From the NCBI RefSeq assembly GCF_005877055.1, contig NZ_CP039424.1:1736001-1800000 (forward strand): a stretch of 64,000 bases of DNA. The letters run 5' to 3'. Made by a program: the position numbers and the translations under genes. Positions 34,051 through 42,360 of this stretch are shown here, piece by piece; positions within the stretch are counted from its first letter, which is position 1; each line of letters begins with the position of its first letter. The stretch is from Citricoccus sp. SGAir0253. Lineage in GTDB: Bacteria > Actinomycetota > Actinomycetes > Actinomycetales > Micrococcaceae. Under the pieces are notes generated by a model. That model was not told the origin of the DNA. It saw only the letters and a list, made by a program, of their open reading frames with translations, and did no database searches.

Positions 34051-34961
34051 GCTTCAACGACAACGTCCGGCTGGATCCGGGCCGGGTGCGGGACTCCCGG
34101 GGAGCCGGCGGGGGGCGCGGGGGCACCGTGGCGATCGGCGGCGGGACGGGGTTGCTGGTGCTGCTGCTCGCGATCTTCGCCCCGGGCCTGGCCGAGCAGC
34201 TGGGGCTGACCGGCGGCACGGGGACCTCGCAACAGCAGCCGGCCGGGCCCGCCGCCTCGGAGGCGTGCCGGACGGGCGCGGACGCGAACGAGCGGACCGA
34301 CTGCCGGATCATCGCCACCGTGGAGTCCGCGGACGCGTTCTGGGACCCGTACCTCGCGGACTACAACGTGACCTGGCGGGCCCCCGGCGTGGAGCTGTTC
34401 TCCGGCCGCGTGGACACGGCCTGCGGGGCCGCCACCTCAGAGGTCGGGCCCTTCTACTGCCCGGCGGACGAGGCCGCCTACTTCGACACCGACTTCTTCG
34501 GGCTGCTGGAGTCCCGCTTCGGGGCGTCCGGCGGGCCCCTCGCCGAGGAGTACGTGGTGGCCCACGAGTACGGGCACCACGTCCAGAACATCATCGGCTA
34601 CCTGCAGTACTCGCAGTCCGGCGGCACCGGGCCCGAGTCCGGGGCGGTGCGCGTGGAGCTGCAGGCCGACTGCTACGCCGGGATGTGGGCCGGCCACGCG
34701 GCGCGCACCGAGGACCCCGAATCGGGCGTGCCGTTCCTGGAGCCCGTCACCCGGCAGGACCTGGACGACGCGCTGTCCGCGGCCGCCGCCGTCGGGGACG
34801 ACCGCATCCAGCGCTCCACCCAGGGCCGGGTGATCCCCGAGGCGTTCACCCACGGCACCTCGGAGCAGCGCATGGCGTGGTTCCTGCACGGCTACGAGAC
34901 CGGGGACATCAACCAGTGCAACACCCTGGACCACCCCGACCTGGACGATCCGACGGCCTGA
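34047..34961 (+). CDS. Neutral zinc metallopeptidase, YpfJ family
   Basis: A 304-residue protein with a cytoplasmic N-terminus, one TM helix (about 34-46) and an extracytoplasmic peptidase domain. The zinc site HEYGHH is at 173-178, with VELQADCYAGMWAGHA downstream supplying the third ligand region, and Cys pairs (C74/C86, C126/C138) that may be disulfides outside the cell. The family opening MSFNDNVRLDPGRVRDSRG is intact. Substrates are unknown. The ATG overlaps the bioN stop, which is unusual company for a peptidase; it may simply have its own promoter. Confidence 0.9.
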   Translation: MSFNDNVRLDPGRVRDSRGAGGGRGGTVAIGGGTGLLVLLLAIFAPGLAEQLGLTGGTGTSQQQPAGPAASEACRTGADANERTDCRIIATVESADAFWDPYLADYNVTWRAPGVELFSGRVDTACGAATSEVGPFYCPADEAAYFDTDFFGLLESRFGASGGPLAEEYVVAHEYGHHVQNIIGYLQYSQSGGTGPESGAVRVELQADCYAGMWAGHAARTEDPESGVPFLEPVTRQDLDDALSAAAAVGDDRIQRSTQGRVIPEAFTHGTSEQRMAWFLHGYETGDINQCNTLDHPDLDDPTA

Positions 34962-34992
34962 GACACCCCACGGCGGCGCCCGGCGCCCGGAC

Positions 34993-35042
34993 ACGGCACG
35001 GCGGCACCGCCCCGGAGGTCCGGGACGGTGCCGCCGTGCCGT
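34993..35042. terminator. Bidirectional terminator, 17-bp stem plus inner stem
   Basis: ACGGCACGGCGGCACCG (34993-35009) is the exact inverted complement of 35026-35042. The 16-nt loop itself holds a 6-bp hairpin (CCCGGA / TCCGGG). It ends both the metallopeptidase gene and the suf operon, which meet here. Confidence 0.78.
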
Positions 35043-35065
35043 CGGTGGACGCGTGACCGGTCCGG

Positions 35066-35392
35066 TCAGATGTTGAAGCCCAGGGCCCGCATCTGCTCAC
35101 GGCCGTCGTCGGTGATCCGCTCGGGACCCCACGGCGGCATCCAGACCCAGTTCAGCCGCCACTCGTCGACCATGGTGCCGATCTCCTTGCCGATCTGCTC
35201 CTCGAGCACGTCGGTCAGGGGGCACGCCGCGGTGGTCAGCGTCATGTCGATGACCAGGGCGCCGTCCTCGGCGTAGTGCATGCCGTACAGCAGGCCCAGG
35301 TCCACGACGTTCACGCCCAGCTCGGGGTCGATGACCTCGTGCAGGGCCTCCCGGATGTCGTCCAGGGACGTCTGTGACTGCTCGGTGGTCAT
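35066..35392 (-). CDS. sufT: Metal-sulfur cluster assembly factor SufT (MIP18/DUF59)
   Basis: Helps maturation of Fe-S proteins. The 108-residue protein carries the DUF59 core: ALHEVIDPELGVNVVDLGLLYG, MTLTTAACPLTDVLEEQI with the conserved Cys, and VDEWRLNWVWMPPWGPERITDDGREQMRALGF at the end. It is the last gene of the suf operon, starting 8 nt after sufC. No sufS or sufU lies between, unlike the usual order in many actinobacteria. Confidence 0.93.
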   Translation of the reverse strand: MTTEQSQTSLDDIREALHEVIDPELGVNVVDLGLLYGMHYAEDGALVIDMTLTTAACPLTDVLEEQIGKEIGTMVDEWRLNWVWMPPWGPERITDDGREQMRALGFNI

Positions 35393-35400
35393 GGTGCTCC

Positions 35401-36165
35401 TCAGGCGCCCGCGGCCGCGGTCTCGAAGCGCTCGTAGCCCTCGGACTCGAGGCGGTCGGCGAGGTCGGCGCCGCCGGACTCGGCGACCTTGCCGTCCACG
35501 AAGACGTGCACGAACTCGGGCTTGATGTACTTCAGGATCCGGGTGTAGTGGGTGATGAGCAGGGTGCCCATCTCGTTGGTCGACTGGGCGCGGTTGACGC
35601 CCTCGGAGACCACGCGCAGCGCGTCCACGTCCAGGCCGGAGTCGGTCTCGTCCAGGACGGCGAACTTCGGCTTGAACAGCTCGAGCTGCAGGATCTCCAC
35701 GCGCTTCTTCTCGCCGCCGGAGAAGCCCTCGTTGACGTTGCGGGAGGCGAACGCCGGATCGATCTTCAGGTTCTCCATGGCCGCCTTGACGTCCTTGGTC
35801 CAGTGGCGCAGCGAGGGCGCCTCGCCGTCGATCGCGGTCTTGGCGGTGCGCAGGAAGTTGGTCATGGTGACCCCGGGGATCTCCACCGGGTACTGCATGG
35901 CCAGGAACAGGCCCGCGCGGGCCCGCTCGTCCACGGACATGGCCAGCACGTCCTCGCCGTCCAGGGTGATGGAGCCGCCGGTGACCTCGTAGCGCGGGTG
36001 CCCGGCGATGGTGGAGGCCAGGGTCGACTTGCCGGAGCCGTTGGGGCCCATGATGGCGTGGACCTCACCGGTGTTGATGGTCAGGCTGACGCCCTTGAGG
36101 ATCTCCTTCGGGCCGTTCTCGGTCTCGATCGAGACGTGCAGGTCCTTGATTTCCAGGGTAGACAT
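35401..36165 (-). CDS. sufC: Fe-S cluster assembly ATPase SufC
   Basis: ABC-type ATPase that powers the SufBCD scaffold. The 254-residue protein has Walker A GPNGSGKST near residue 39, the SufC-specific NEGFSGGEKKRVEILQ signature, Walker B AVLDETDSGLDVDAL and the switch His in LLITHYTRIL. The ATG follows AAGGAG. There is a 75-nt gap to the Rieske gene upstream, with a 7-bp hairpin, so sufC may be expressed at a different level from the rest. SufB and SufD, its partners, are in the same operon. Confidence 0.96.
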   Translation of the reverse strand: MSTLEIKDLHVSIETENGPKEILKGVSLTINTGEVHAIMGPNGSGKSTLASTIAGHPRYEVTGGSITLDGEDVLAMSVDERARAGLFLAMQYPVEIPGVTMTNFLRTAKTAIDGEAPSLRHWTKDVKAAMENLKIDPAFASRNVNEGFSGGEKKRVEILQLELFKPKFAVLDETDSGLDVDALRVVSEGVNRAQSTNEMGTLLITHYTRILKYIKPEFVHVFVDGKVAESGGADLADRLESEGYERFETAAAGA

Positions 36166-36184
36166 TCGTGTTCTCCTTGCGGTT

Positions 36185-36202
36185 CCGCCGGCGGGCCGGC
36201 GG
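36185..36202 (-). terminator. Intra-operon hairpin between the Rieske gene and sufC
   Basis: CCGCCGG (36185-36191) and CCGGCGG (36196-36202) form a 7-bp stem with a CGGG loop, upstream of the sufC ribosome site. It could be a partial terminator or an RNA-processing site that sets the sufC level. Evidence is the repeat alone. Confidence 0.35.
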
Positions 36203-36240
36203 GAAGTGTGTGTGGATGGGTGGGGGGACGGTCGGCCGGC

Positions 36241-36576
36241 TCAGGCGTCCCGGTTGAGGACGGTGGAGGTGTCCACCCAGACGCCGTCGTCCTCCACGGC
36301 CAGGGCGTAGACGTTGACGGGCTCGGTGGCGGGCAGCACGTTCGGACGCCCGGTGACGAGGTCGAACGCCGAGCCGTGGCCGATGCACTCGAGGGCGCAG
36401 CCCTCCACGAAGCCGTCGGACAGGGACACCTCCTCGTGCGAGCAGGTGTCGTCCAGGGCGTGCAGCGAGCCGTCGGAGGCGCGGGCCACCGCGACGGGCG
36501 TGCCGTCCACGATGAACCGCCGCGCCTCCTCGGGGCCGATCTCCTCCGGCCCGCACACGCGCACTCCGGCGGCCAT
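36241..36576 (-). CDS. Rieske [2Fe-2S] ferredoxin-like protein of the suf operon
   Basis: A small Rieske protein of 111 residues. The cluster ligands are in DTCSHEEVSL (C-x-H) and CALECIGHGSAFD (C-x2-H), the two-Cys two-His set. It is annotated elsewhere as a non-heme iron oxygenase ferredoxin subunit, but it has no oxygenase partner here. In actinobacterial suf operons it sits between sufD and sufC, as here, and probably supplies electrons during cluster assembly or repair. Its ATG overlaps the sufD stop by one base. Confidence 0.92.
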   Translation of the reverse strand: MAAGVRVCGPEEIGPEEARRFIVDGTPVAVARASDGSLHALDDTCSHEEVSLSDGFVEGCALECIGHGSAFDLVTGRPNVLPATEPVNVYALAVEDDGVWVDTSTVLNRDA

Positions 36577-37874
36577 CAGAGGCTGGCCACCTGCAGCTCG
36601 GTCTCCATGACCTCGATGAGCCCGGCCTCGACGTCCTCGATCCCCACCTTCTGGATGATCTCGTGGAGGAAGCCGCGCACCACCAGCTCGCGGGCCTCCT
36701 TCTCCGGGATGCCGCGGGCCATGAGGTAGAACAGCTGCTCGTCGTCGAACCGCGCGGTGGACGAGGCGTGGCCGGCGCCCTCGATCAGGCCGGTCTCGAT
36801 CTCGAGGTTCGGCACGGAGTCGGCGCGGGTGCCGTCCGAGAGGACCAGGTTCTGGTTCTTCTCGTAGCTGTCGGTGCCCTCGGCATCCTTGCGGATCAGC
36901 ACGTCGCCCACCCACACGGTGCGCGCGTCCCGGCCCTGCAGGGCGCCCTTGTAGAGCACGTTGGAGGTGCAGTTCGGCACGGCGTGGTCCACGAACAGGC
37001 GCTGTTCGAGGTGCTGGCCGGCGTCGGCGAAGTACAGGCCGTACAGCTCGGCCTCGCCGCCGGGGCCGGCGAACCGGGCGGTCGGCGTCAGGCGCACGAG
37101 CGAGCCGCCGTAGGTGACGGTGACGTGCTTGAACGCCGCGTCCTTGGCCACCTTCGCCTGCTGCGCGGAGGCGTGCACCGTGGTGCCGTCCCAGGCCTGG
37201 ATGGAGGTGACGTTGAGCCCGGCACCCTCGCGGACGTCGAACTCGACGTTCTGGGACACCACGGCCTCGCCGCGGTGGGTGATCACGACGTCGGCGCGCG
37301 AGTTGGGCTCGGCGACGACCAGCAGGTGCTGGGCGGCGGGCTCCGCGCCGGAGCCGGTGACCTCGATGCGCACCGGGGCGTCGGCCTCCACGCCGGAGCC
37401 GATCGTCACGACGGTCGCCTCGGCGAAGGAGGCCCACGCGGCCGCGGAGACTCGGTCGTCCGGGGTCAGCGCGGCGCCCAGCCGGGCGTCGTCGCGGGAC
37501 ACGGTCTCCACGGTGACGCCGTCCACGGCGCCCACCGCGACGGCCGGCGCGGCACCGGTCAGCCGGGCGGCGTCGCCGGCGGGCAGGTGCAGCCCCGCCA
37601 GGCGGTCCAGCGGGGTGAACCGCCAGTCCTCCTCGCGGCCGGTCAGCACGGCGAAGTCGGCCAGCTCGAAGCTGGACCGGCGGTCCGCCCGCGAGGAGCC
37701 GGCCTTGGCCTGCTCCCCCGCGGCCGGCACGGCGTGGCGGGCGTGGCCCGCCTCGCTGGCCTGGGCCACGGTGGTGGAGAGCGTCTCGCCCTCCTCGCCC
37801 ATCCCGGGGATGACGGGCACGCCGGCCCCGTCGGCGTCGATTTCTTCCGGTGCGGTGTTGACAGTCTGCGACAC
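36576..37874 (-). CDS. sufD: Fe-S cluster assembly protein SufD
   Basis: Partner of SufB in the SufBC2D scaffold. The 432-residue protein has the SufBD beta-helix core with FVDHAVPNCTSNVLYKGAL, SYEKNQNLVLSDGTRADSVPNLEIE and GHASSTARFDDEQLFYLMARGIPEKEAR, the shared SufB/SufD C-terminal motif with the key His. The N-terminal 60 residues are variable. The start is a GTG two bases after the sufB stop, preceded by AAGGATCGG. The longer upstream reading runs through sufB and is rejected. Confidence 0.95.
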   Translation of the reverse strand: MSQTVNTAPEEIDADGAGVPVIPGMGEEGETLSTTVAQASEAGHARHAVPAAGEQAKAGSSRADRRSSFELADFAVLTGREEDWRFTPLDRLAGLHLPAGDAARLTGAAPAVAVGAVDGVTVETVSRDDARLGAALTPDDRVSAAAWASFAEATVVTIGSGVEADAPVRIEVTGSGAEPAAQHLLVVAEPNSRADVVITHRGEAVVSQNVEFDVREGAGLNVTSIQAWDGTTVHASAQQAKVAKDAAFKHVTVTYGGSLVRLTPTARFAGPGGEAELYGLYFADAGQHLEQRLFVDHAVPNCTSNVLYKGALQGRDARTVWVGDVLIRKDAEGTDSYEKNQNLVLSDGTRADSVPNLEIETGLIEGAGHASSTARFDDEQLFYLMARGIPEKEARELVVRGFLHEIIQKVGIEDVEAGLIEVMETELQVASL

Positions 37875-37876
37875 GC

Positions 37877-39337
37877 TCAGCCCACCGATCCTTCCATCTG
37901 CAGTTCGATCAGCTTGTTCAGTTCCAGGGCGTACTCCATTGGCAGCTCGCGCGAGATCGGCTCCACGAAGCCGCGCACGATCATCGCCATCGCCTCGGTC
38001 TCGGACATGCCGCGGCTCATCAGGTAGAAGAGCTGCTCCTCGGAGACCTTGGAGACGGTGGCCTCGTGGCCCAGCGTCACGTCGTCCTCGCGGATGTCGA
38101 TGTACGGGTACGTGTCCGAGCGGGAGATGGTGTCCACCAGCAGCGCGTCGCACACGACCGAGTTGGCCGAGCCCTTGGCGCCGTCCATGACCTGGACGAG
38201 GCCGCGGTAGGCGGCGCGGCCACCACCGCGGGCCACCGACTTGGAGACGATCGAGCTGGACGTGTTGGGGGCCAGGTGGACCATCTTGGAGCCGGTGTCC
38301 TGGTGCTGCCCGGCGCCGGCGAAGGCGATGGACAGGGTCTCGCCCTTGGCGTGCTCCCCCGTGAGGTACACGGCCGGGTACTTCTGGGTGACCTTGGAGC
38401 CGATGTTGCCGTCGATCCACTCCATGGTCGCGCCCTCCTCGGCCACGGCCCGCTTGGTCACCAGGTTGTACACGTTGGTGGACCAGTTCTGGATGGTCGT
38501 GTAGCGCACGCGGGCGTTCTTCTTCACGACGATCTCCACGACCGCCGAGTGCAGCGAGTCGGAGTTGTAGATCGGCGCGGTGCAGCCCTCGATGTAGTGC
38601 ACGTAGGAGTCCTCGTCCGCGATGATCAGCGTCCGCTCGAACTGGCCCATGTTCTCCGTGTTGATGCGGAAGTAGGCCTGCAGCGGGATCTCCACGTGGA
38701 CGCCCTTGGGCACGTACACGAAGGAGCCGCCGGACCACGTGGCGGTGTTCAGCGCGGCGAACTTGTTGTCGCCCACCGGGATGACGGAGCCGAAGTACTC
38801 CTTGAAGATCTCCGGGTGCTCCTTCAGGCCCGTGTCCGTGTCGAGGAAGATGACGCCCTGCGCCTCGAGGTCCTCGCGGATCTGGTGGTACACCACCTCG
38901 GACTCGTACTGCGCGGCGACGCCGGCCACGAGCCGCTCACGCTCGGCCTCCGGGATGCCGAGGCGCTCGTAGGTGTTGCGGATGTCCTCCGGCAGGTCCT
39001 CCCAGGTCTTGGCCTGGCCCTCGGTGGAGCGCACGAAGTACTTGATGTTGTCGAAGTCGATGCCGGAGAGGTCGGCGCCCCAGGTCGGCATCGGCTTGCG
39101 CTCGAAGTACTTCAGGCCCTTGAGCCGCAGGTTGAGCATCCACTCGGGCTCGTCCTTCTTCGCCGAGATGTCGCGCACCACGCTCTCGTCGATGCCGCGG
39201 CGCGCGTTGGCGCCGGCCACGTCCTGGTCCGACCAGCCGAACTGGTAGGCGCCAATGGCCTGGAGCTCCGGGTTCTTCTCGAGGACCTCGGAGATCACGC
39301 CCGGATCGGCGTTCTCCTTGGTGATCTGATCGGTCAT
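37877..39337 (-). CDS. sufB: Fe-S cluster assembly scaffold SufB
   Basis: Scaffold on which the nascent Fe-S cluster is built. The 486-residue protein has all the hallmarks: [28 protein letters not shown]-region [42 protein letters not shown] and [20 protein letters not shown] with the essential Cys, then [21 protein letters not shown]. No intein is inserted, although SufB is a frequent intein site in actinobacteria. The ATG at 39337 has GAGAGG at 7 nt; another in-frame ATG 30 nt upstream overlaps sufR but has no site. Confidence 0.96.
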   Translation of the reverse strand: MTDQITKENADPGVISEVLEKNPELQAIGAYQFGWSDQDVAGANARRGIDESVVRDISAKKDEPEWMLNLRLKGLKYFERKPMPTWGADLSGIDFDNIKYFVRSTEGQAKTWEDLPEDIRNTYERLGIPEAERERLVAGVAAQYESEVVYHQIREDLEAQGVIFLDTDTGLKEHPEIFKEYFGSVIPVGDNKFAALNTATWSGGSFVYVPKGVHVEIPLQAYFRINTENMGQFERTLIIADEDSYVHYIEGCTAPIYNSDSLHSAVVEIVVKKNARVRYTTIQNWSTNVYNLVTKRAVAEEGATMEWIDGNIGSKVTQKYPAVYLTGEHAKGETLSIAFAGAGQHQDTGSKMVHLAPNTSSSIVSKSVARGGGRAAYRGLVQVMDGAKGSANSVVCDALLVDTISRSDTYPYIDIREDDVTLGHEATVSKVSEEQLFYLMSRGMSETEAMAMIVRGFVEPISRELPMEYALELNKLIELQMEGSVG

Positions 39338-39363
39338 CTGCAGCCTCTCTTCGTGGTCGGTGG

Positions 39364-40188
39364 TCATCGGTCAGTCGGCAGTGGGCGCCCGGGGGCGCCG
39401 GCACCGCCGCTGTCGGTCTGGTCGGGGGCGGTTCCCTGCGGGGCGGCCGTGGAGCCCACGCCGGACGGGACGTCCGGCTCGCGGCCCAGCGGGACGTGGG
39501 TGGTGCACACGTGGCCGCCCGTGGGCAGCGTGGCCAGCCGCCGGACGTCCACGCCGAGCAGCCGGGCGAACAGCTCGGTCTCCTCCTCGCAGAACTCCGG
39601 GAAGTCGGCGGCGATCTCCTGCAGGGGGCAGTGGCCCTGGCAGATCTGGGCCGCGCGCAGGGAGGGATGGCGGGTGGCCGCGCCGGGCTGGCCGACGAGG
39701 CGGACGCTGGCGTGGAAGCCCTCCTCGTCCAGCACGCGGGCCAGGGCGGCGGCCCGGTCGCGCAGGGTGGCGGTGGTGCCGATGGCCTCGCGATAGCGGT
39801 CCTCGACGGCGGCGAAGCGCTCGCGCGCGACGTTCCGGACGGCGTCGGGCCCGCCCACCTCCGCGAGGTGGCCGAGGGCGCGGGAGGCCACCTCGAGGTA
39901 GTCGTTGCCGAGCCGGCTCTGGCCGACGTGGCTCACCACGTAGCGGCGGGAGGGGCGGCCGGCGCCGCGGTTGCCCGCGACCAGCTTCACCTCGACGGCC
40001 CCCTCCTCGGACAGGGCGTCCAGGTGGCGGCGGACCGCGGCGGCGGTCAGGCCCAGCAGCTCGCCCACGCGGGCGGCGCTGACCGGCCCGTGGCCCAGGA
40101 CCGCCTGGAGCACCCGGTCCCGGGTGCCCTCGCGGGGTCCCTCGACGCCGTCCTCGGCGGGCACGTCGACGTCAGTGGCGGAATACAC
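39364..40188 (-). CDS. sufR: Fe-S responsive transcriptional regulator SufR
   Basis: Repressor of the suf operon and its first gene. The N-terminal winged helix-turn-helix (about residues 22-90) contains [23 protein letters not shown] and GAGRPSRRY. The C-terminal part holds cysteines at 183, 187, 200 and 228 (the first in [11 protein letters not shown]), likely ligands of a [4Fe-4S] sensor cluster; their spacing differs from cyanobacterial SufR. The tail is low-complexity. The GTG start lies 7 nt after a TAAACT -10 element and inside a palindrome, so the gene looks leaderless and autoregulated. Confidence 0.92.
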   Translation of the reverse strand: MYSATDVDVPAEDGVEGPREGTRDRVLQAVLGHGPVSAARVGELLGLTAAAVRRHLDALSEEGAVEVKLVAGNRGAGRPSRRYVVSHVGQSRLGNDYLEVASRALGHLAEVGGPDAVRNVARERFAAVEDRYREAIGTTATLRDRAAALARVLDEEGFHASVRLVGQPGAATRHPSLRAAQICQGHCPLQEIAADFPEFCEEETELFARLLGVDVRRLATLPTGGHVCTTHVPLGREPDVPSGVGSTAAPQGTAPDQTDSGGAGAPGRPLPTDR

Positions 40189-40201
40189 AACTCACAGTTT
40201 A
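40189..40201 (-). promoter_or_regulatory. sufR promoter with overlapping palindromic operator
   Basis: On the minus strand TAAACT (40201-40196) is a -10 element 7 nt before the GTG. The 11-bp palindrome AACTgtgAGTT (40199-40189) runs from the -10 to the transcription start. A repressor bound there would block its own gene and the downstream suf genes. SufR is the natural candidate. A -35 at TTTCAC, 16 nt upstream, is weak. Confidence 0.55.
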
Positions 40202-40224
40202 CCTAATTGCGGCTCGGGTGAAAG

Positions 40225-40241
40225 TAAGGGGAGCCTTGCCC
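40225..40241. promoter_or_regulatory. Candidate DtxR/IdeR-type iron box upstream of sufR
   Basis: TAAGGGGAGCCTTGCCC matches the actinobacterial iron box (TTAGGTTAGSCTAACCTAA) at about 11 of 17 positions and has AAGG/CCTT dyad symmetry. It lies about 40 nt upstream of the sufR start. The match is partial, so this is a candidate only. Confidence 0.3.
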
Positions 40242-40331
40242 TCGGCGCCGCCGGACGGCCGGCCGCGCGGCGCACCGGACGCCCCGGGATCCGCGATCGC
40301 CCCGCCCGCCGGCCGCTCCCCCGGCCGGCGG

Positions 40332-40371
40332 TTCTACGCTCCGTAGAAGTGGCGGGCCCCACGGGTACCAT
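40332..40371 (+). promoter_or_regulatory. 17-bp perfect palindrome and leaderless promoter of the ABC-ctaA operon
   Basis: TTCTACG-CTC-CGTAGAA (40332-40348) is a perfect inverted repeat. The TACCAT -10 element is at 40366-40371, 17 nt after the right arm, so the palindrome covers the -35. The GTG start is 6 nt after the -10, and no ribosome site is present. This is the layout of a repressor site over a leaderless promoter. The half-site resembles BlaI/CopY-type CTAC/GTAG operators; the regulator is not known. Confidence 0.6.
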
Positions 40372-40377
40372 GGATGG

Positions 40378-41436
40378 GTGCCGTTACCCTCCCCCCAGCC
40401 CCCGCGCGAGCCCGGGCGTCCCGCCGACGTCGCCGTGGCCGAGCCGGTGCCCGCCCCCGCCGTGCCCCCACGCCCCGCCCCGGCCCCCGGGCCGGTCCTG
40501 GTGTCCCTGCGCGGGGTCCACCGCACCGTCCGCAACCGGCGCCGCGGCGACGTGCACATCCTGCGCGGCGTGGACTTCGAGGCCCGCGCCGGCCAGGTGA
40601 CCGCGCTGCTCGGGCCCAACGGGGCCGGCAAGACGACCACGCTCACCCTGGCCCAGGGCCTCGACCGGCCCGACGCCGGCACCGTCGAGCTGCTGGGGCG
40701 GGATCCCTGGCGCGCCGGGTCGGCGCTGCGCAGCCGCGTGGGCGTGATGCTGCAGGACGGCGGGCTGCCGCCCTCGGCGACGCCCGCCCGGCTGCTGTCC
40801 CACGTCGCCTCGCTCTACCGCGAGCCCGCCGACATGCCGGCCCTCACCGCACGGCTCGGGATCGACGAGTTCGCCGGCCGGGACATCCGCCGGCTCTCCG
40901 GCGGCCAGCGCCAGCGCGTGGCCCTGGCCGCGGCGCTGGCCGGCCGGCCGCGCGTCGTGTTCCTCGACGAGCCGAGCGCCGGCCTGGACCCGGTCTCCCG
41001 GCAGCTCGTCTTCGACCTGGTCACCGAGCTCAAGCAGGCCGGCCTCGCGGTGGTGCTGACCACCCACCTGCTCGACGACGCCGAGCGCCTCGCCGACCGG
41101 ATCGTGCTGTTGCGCCGCGGGCTCGTGGAACGCGCCGGGACCGTGGCGGAGCTGACCGCGCGGACCGGTCCGGCCCCGCTGTCCTTCACCGTGGCCGCTC
41201 CCCTGTCCCCCGGCGCGCTCGGCTCCCTGCCCGCGGGCCTGGCCCTCACCGCCGAGGGCGTGGCGCCGGAGACGGCGGACGCCCCGGGCGGCTGCACCTA
41301 CCGCGTGGACGGCGTCGCCGACCCCGCCCACTGGGCCGCCCTCGGCGCCTGGTGGCGGGACGCCGGGGTGATGCCGACCGATGTCCGCCTGCTCCACCGG
41401 TCCCTCGAGGACGTCTTCCTGGAGGTCGCCCCGTGA
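40378..41436 (+). CDS. ABC transporter ATP-binding protein, ABC-2 exporter type
   Basis: The 352-residue ATPase of a two-gene ABC-2 exporter. Walker A is GPNGAGKTTTL (about residues 81-91), the signature LSGGQRQRVALAAAL, Walker B VVFLDEPSAGLDP and the switch His in LTTHLLDDAERLADR. About 50 Pro/Ala-rich residues precede the first strand and about 100 residues follow the ATPase core. The GTG at 40378 is favoured by the leaderless promoter; nearby ATGs are out of frame. Placed before ctaA, it may export something linked to heme or cytochrome synthesis, but this is inferred from position only. Confidence 0.9.
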   Translation: MPLPSPQPPREPGRPADVAVAEPVPAPAVPPRPAPAPGPVLVSLRGVHRTVRNRRRGDVHILRGVDFEARAGQVTALLGPNGAGKTTTLTLAQGLDRPDAGTVELLGRDPWRAGSALRSRVGVMLQDGGLPPSATPARLLSHVASLYREPADMPALTARLGIDEFAGRDIRRLSGGQRQRVALAAALAGRPRVVFLDEPSAGLDPVSRQLVFDLVTELKQAGLAVVLTTHLLDDAERLADRIVLLRRGLVERAGTVAELTARTGPAPLSFTVAAPLSPGALGSLPAGLALTAEGVAPETADAPGGCTYRVDGVADPAHWAALGAWWRDAGVMPTDVRLLHRSLEDVFLEVAP

Positions 41437-42239
41437 CGGTCCACCCTTCCCCCGCGGCGCCGTCGCCGCGCCCGCTCGCCCCCACGGCCCACGAGGGCCC
41501 GTCCAACGCCCGGTCGCTCGCCCGCCGCGTGGCCGCCCAGGGCCGCTACGAGACCGTCACCGCGCTGCGCAACGGCGAGCAGCTGCTGATCTCCCTGATC
41601 CTGCCGGTCATGGCGCTGTTCGGCGTCGTCTGGGCGGGGCTGCTGGACCGCCCGGGCGTGGCCGGGGTGGACGTGGCCGTGCCCGGCGTGCTGGCCCTCG
41701 CGGTCCTGAGCTCCGCGCTGACCGGCCAGGGCATCGCCACCGGCTTCGACCGCCGGTACGGGGTCCTCGCCTACCTGTCCACCACTCCCCTCGGCCCCGC
41801 CGGGCTCGTCCTGGGCAAGGCCGTGGCGGTGCTCGGCGTCCTGGCCCTGCAGGTGGTCGTGATCGGCGGGGCCGGGCTCGTGCTCGGCTGGCGCCCGGAG
41901 CCCTCGGGGCTGGCGTGGACCGCCCTGTTCCTGCTCGCCGGGGCCGCCGCGTTCACGGCCCTGGGCCTGCTGATCGCGGGCACCGCCCGGCCGGAGGCCA
42001 CGCTCGCGCTGACCAACCTGCTGTGGGTCGTGCTCGGCGCCGTGGGCGGGGTCGTGTTCCCCCTGCCGTCCTCGGGCTGGCTCGCCGCCGGCGCCCAGTT
42101 CCTGCCCTCCGCGGCCCTCGGCGACGGCCTGCGGGCCGCCTCCGTCTCCGGGACCGGCGACGTCGTGGCCCTGCTGACGCTCGCGGCCTGGGCCGTCCTG
42201 GCCACCGCCGGCGCCCTGAGGTGGTTCCGGTGGCGCTGA
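41433..42239 (+). CDS. ABC-2 type transporter permease
   Basis: Membrane partner of the preceding ATPase, 268 residues with six hydrophobic helices. The first, ISLILPVMALFGVVWAGLL, follows a cytoplasmic N-terminus of about 55 residues; LALTNLLWVVLGAVGGVVFPLP near residue 190 is the usual ABC-2 segment. The GTG start overlaps the ATPase stop (GTGA). The substrate is unknown. There is a 121-nt gap before ctaA with no separate promoter seen. Confidence 0.88.
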   Translation: MTVHPSPAAPSPRPLAPTAHEGPSNARSLARRVAAQGRYETVTALRNGEQLLISLILPVMALFGVVWAGLLDRPGVAGVDVAVPGVLALAVLSSALTGQGIATGFDRRYGVLAYLSTTPLGPAGLVLGKAVAVLGVLALQVVVIGGAGLVLGWRPEPSGLAWTALFLLAGAAAFTALGLLIAGTARPEATLALTNLLWVVLGAVGGVVFPLPSSGWLAAGAQFLPSAALGDGLRAASVSGTGDVVALLTLAAWAVLATAGALRWFRWR

Positions 42240-42360
42240 GCCGGACCGCGGCCCCGCCGCGGCCTCCCGCCGCCGACGCCCCGCCCGCGGGGCCCGTCAC
42301 CGGCTCCACGCCCCCCGCCGTCCGAACGCCCGCCCGATCCGCCGTCCCGAGGAACCCATC

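Noticed and set aside
37877-39337. Intein inside SufB
   Set aside because: SufB is a frequent intein host in actinobacteria, but the length (486) and continuous motifs show none.
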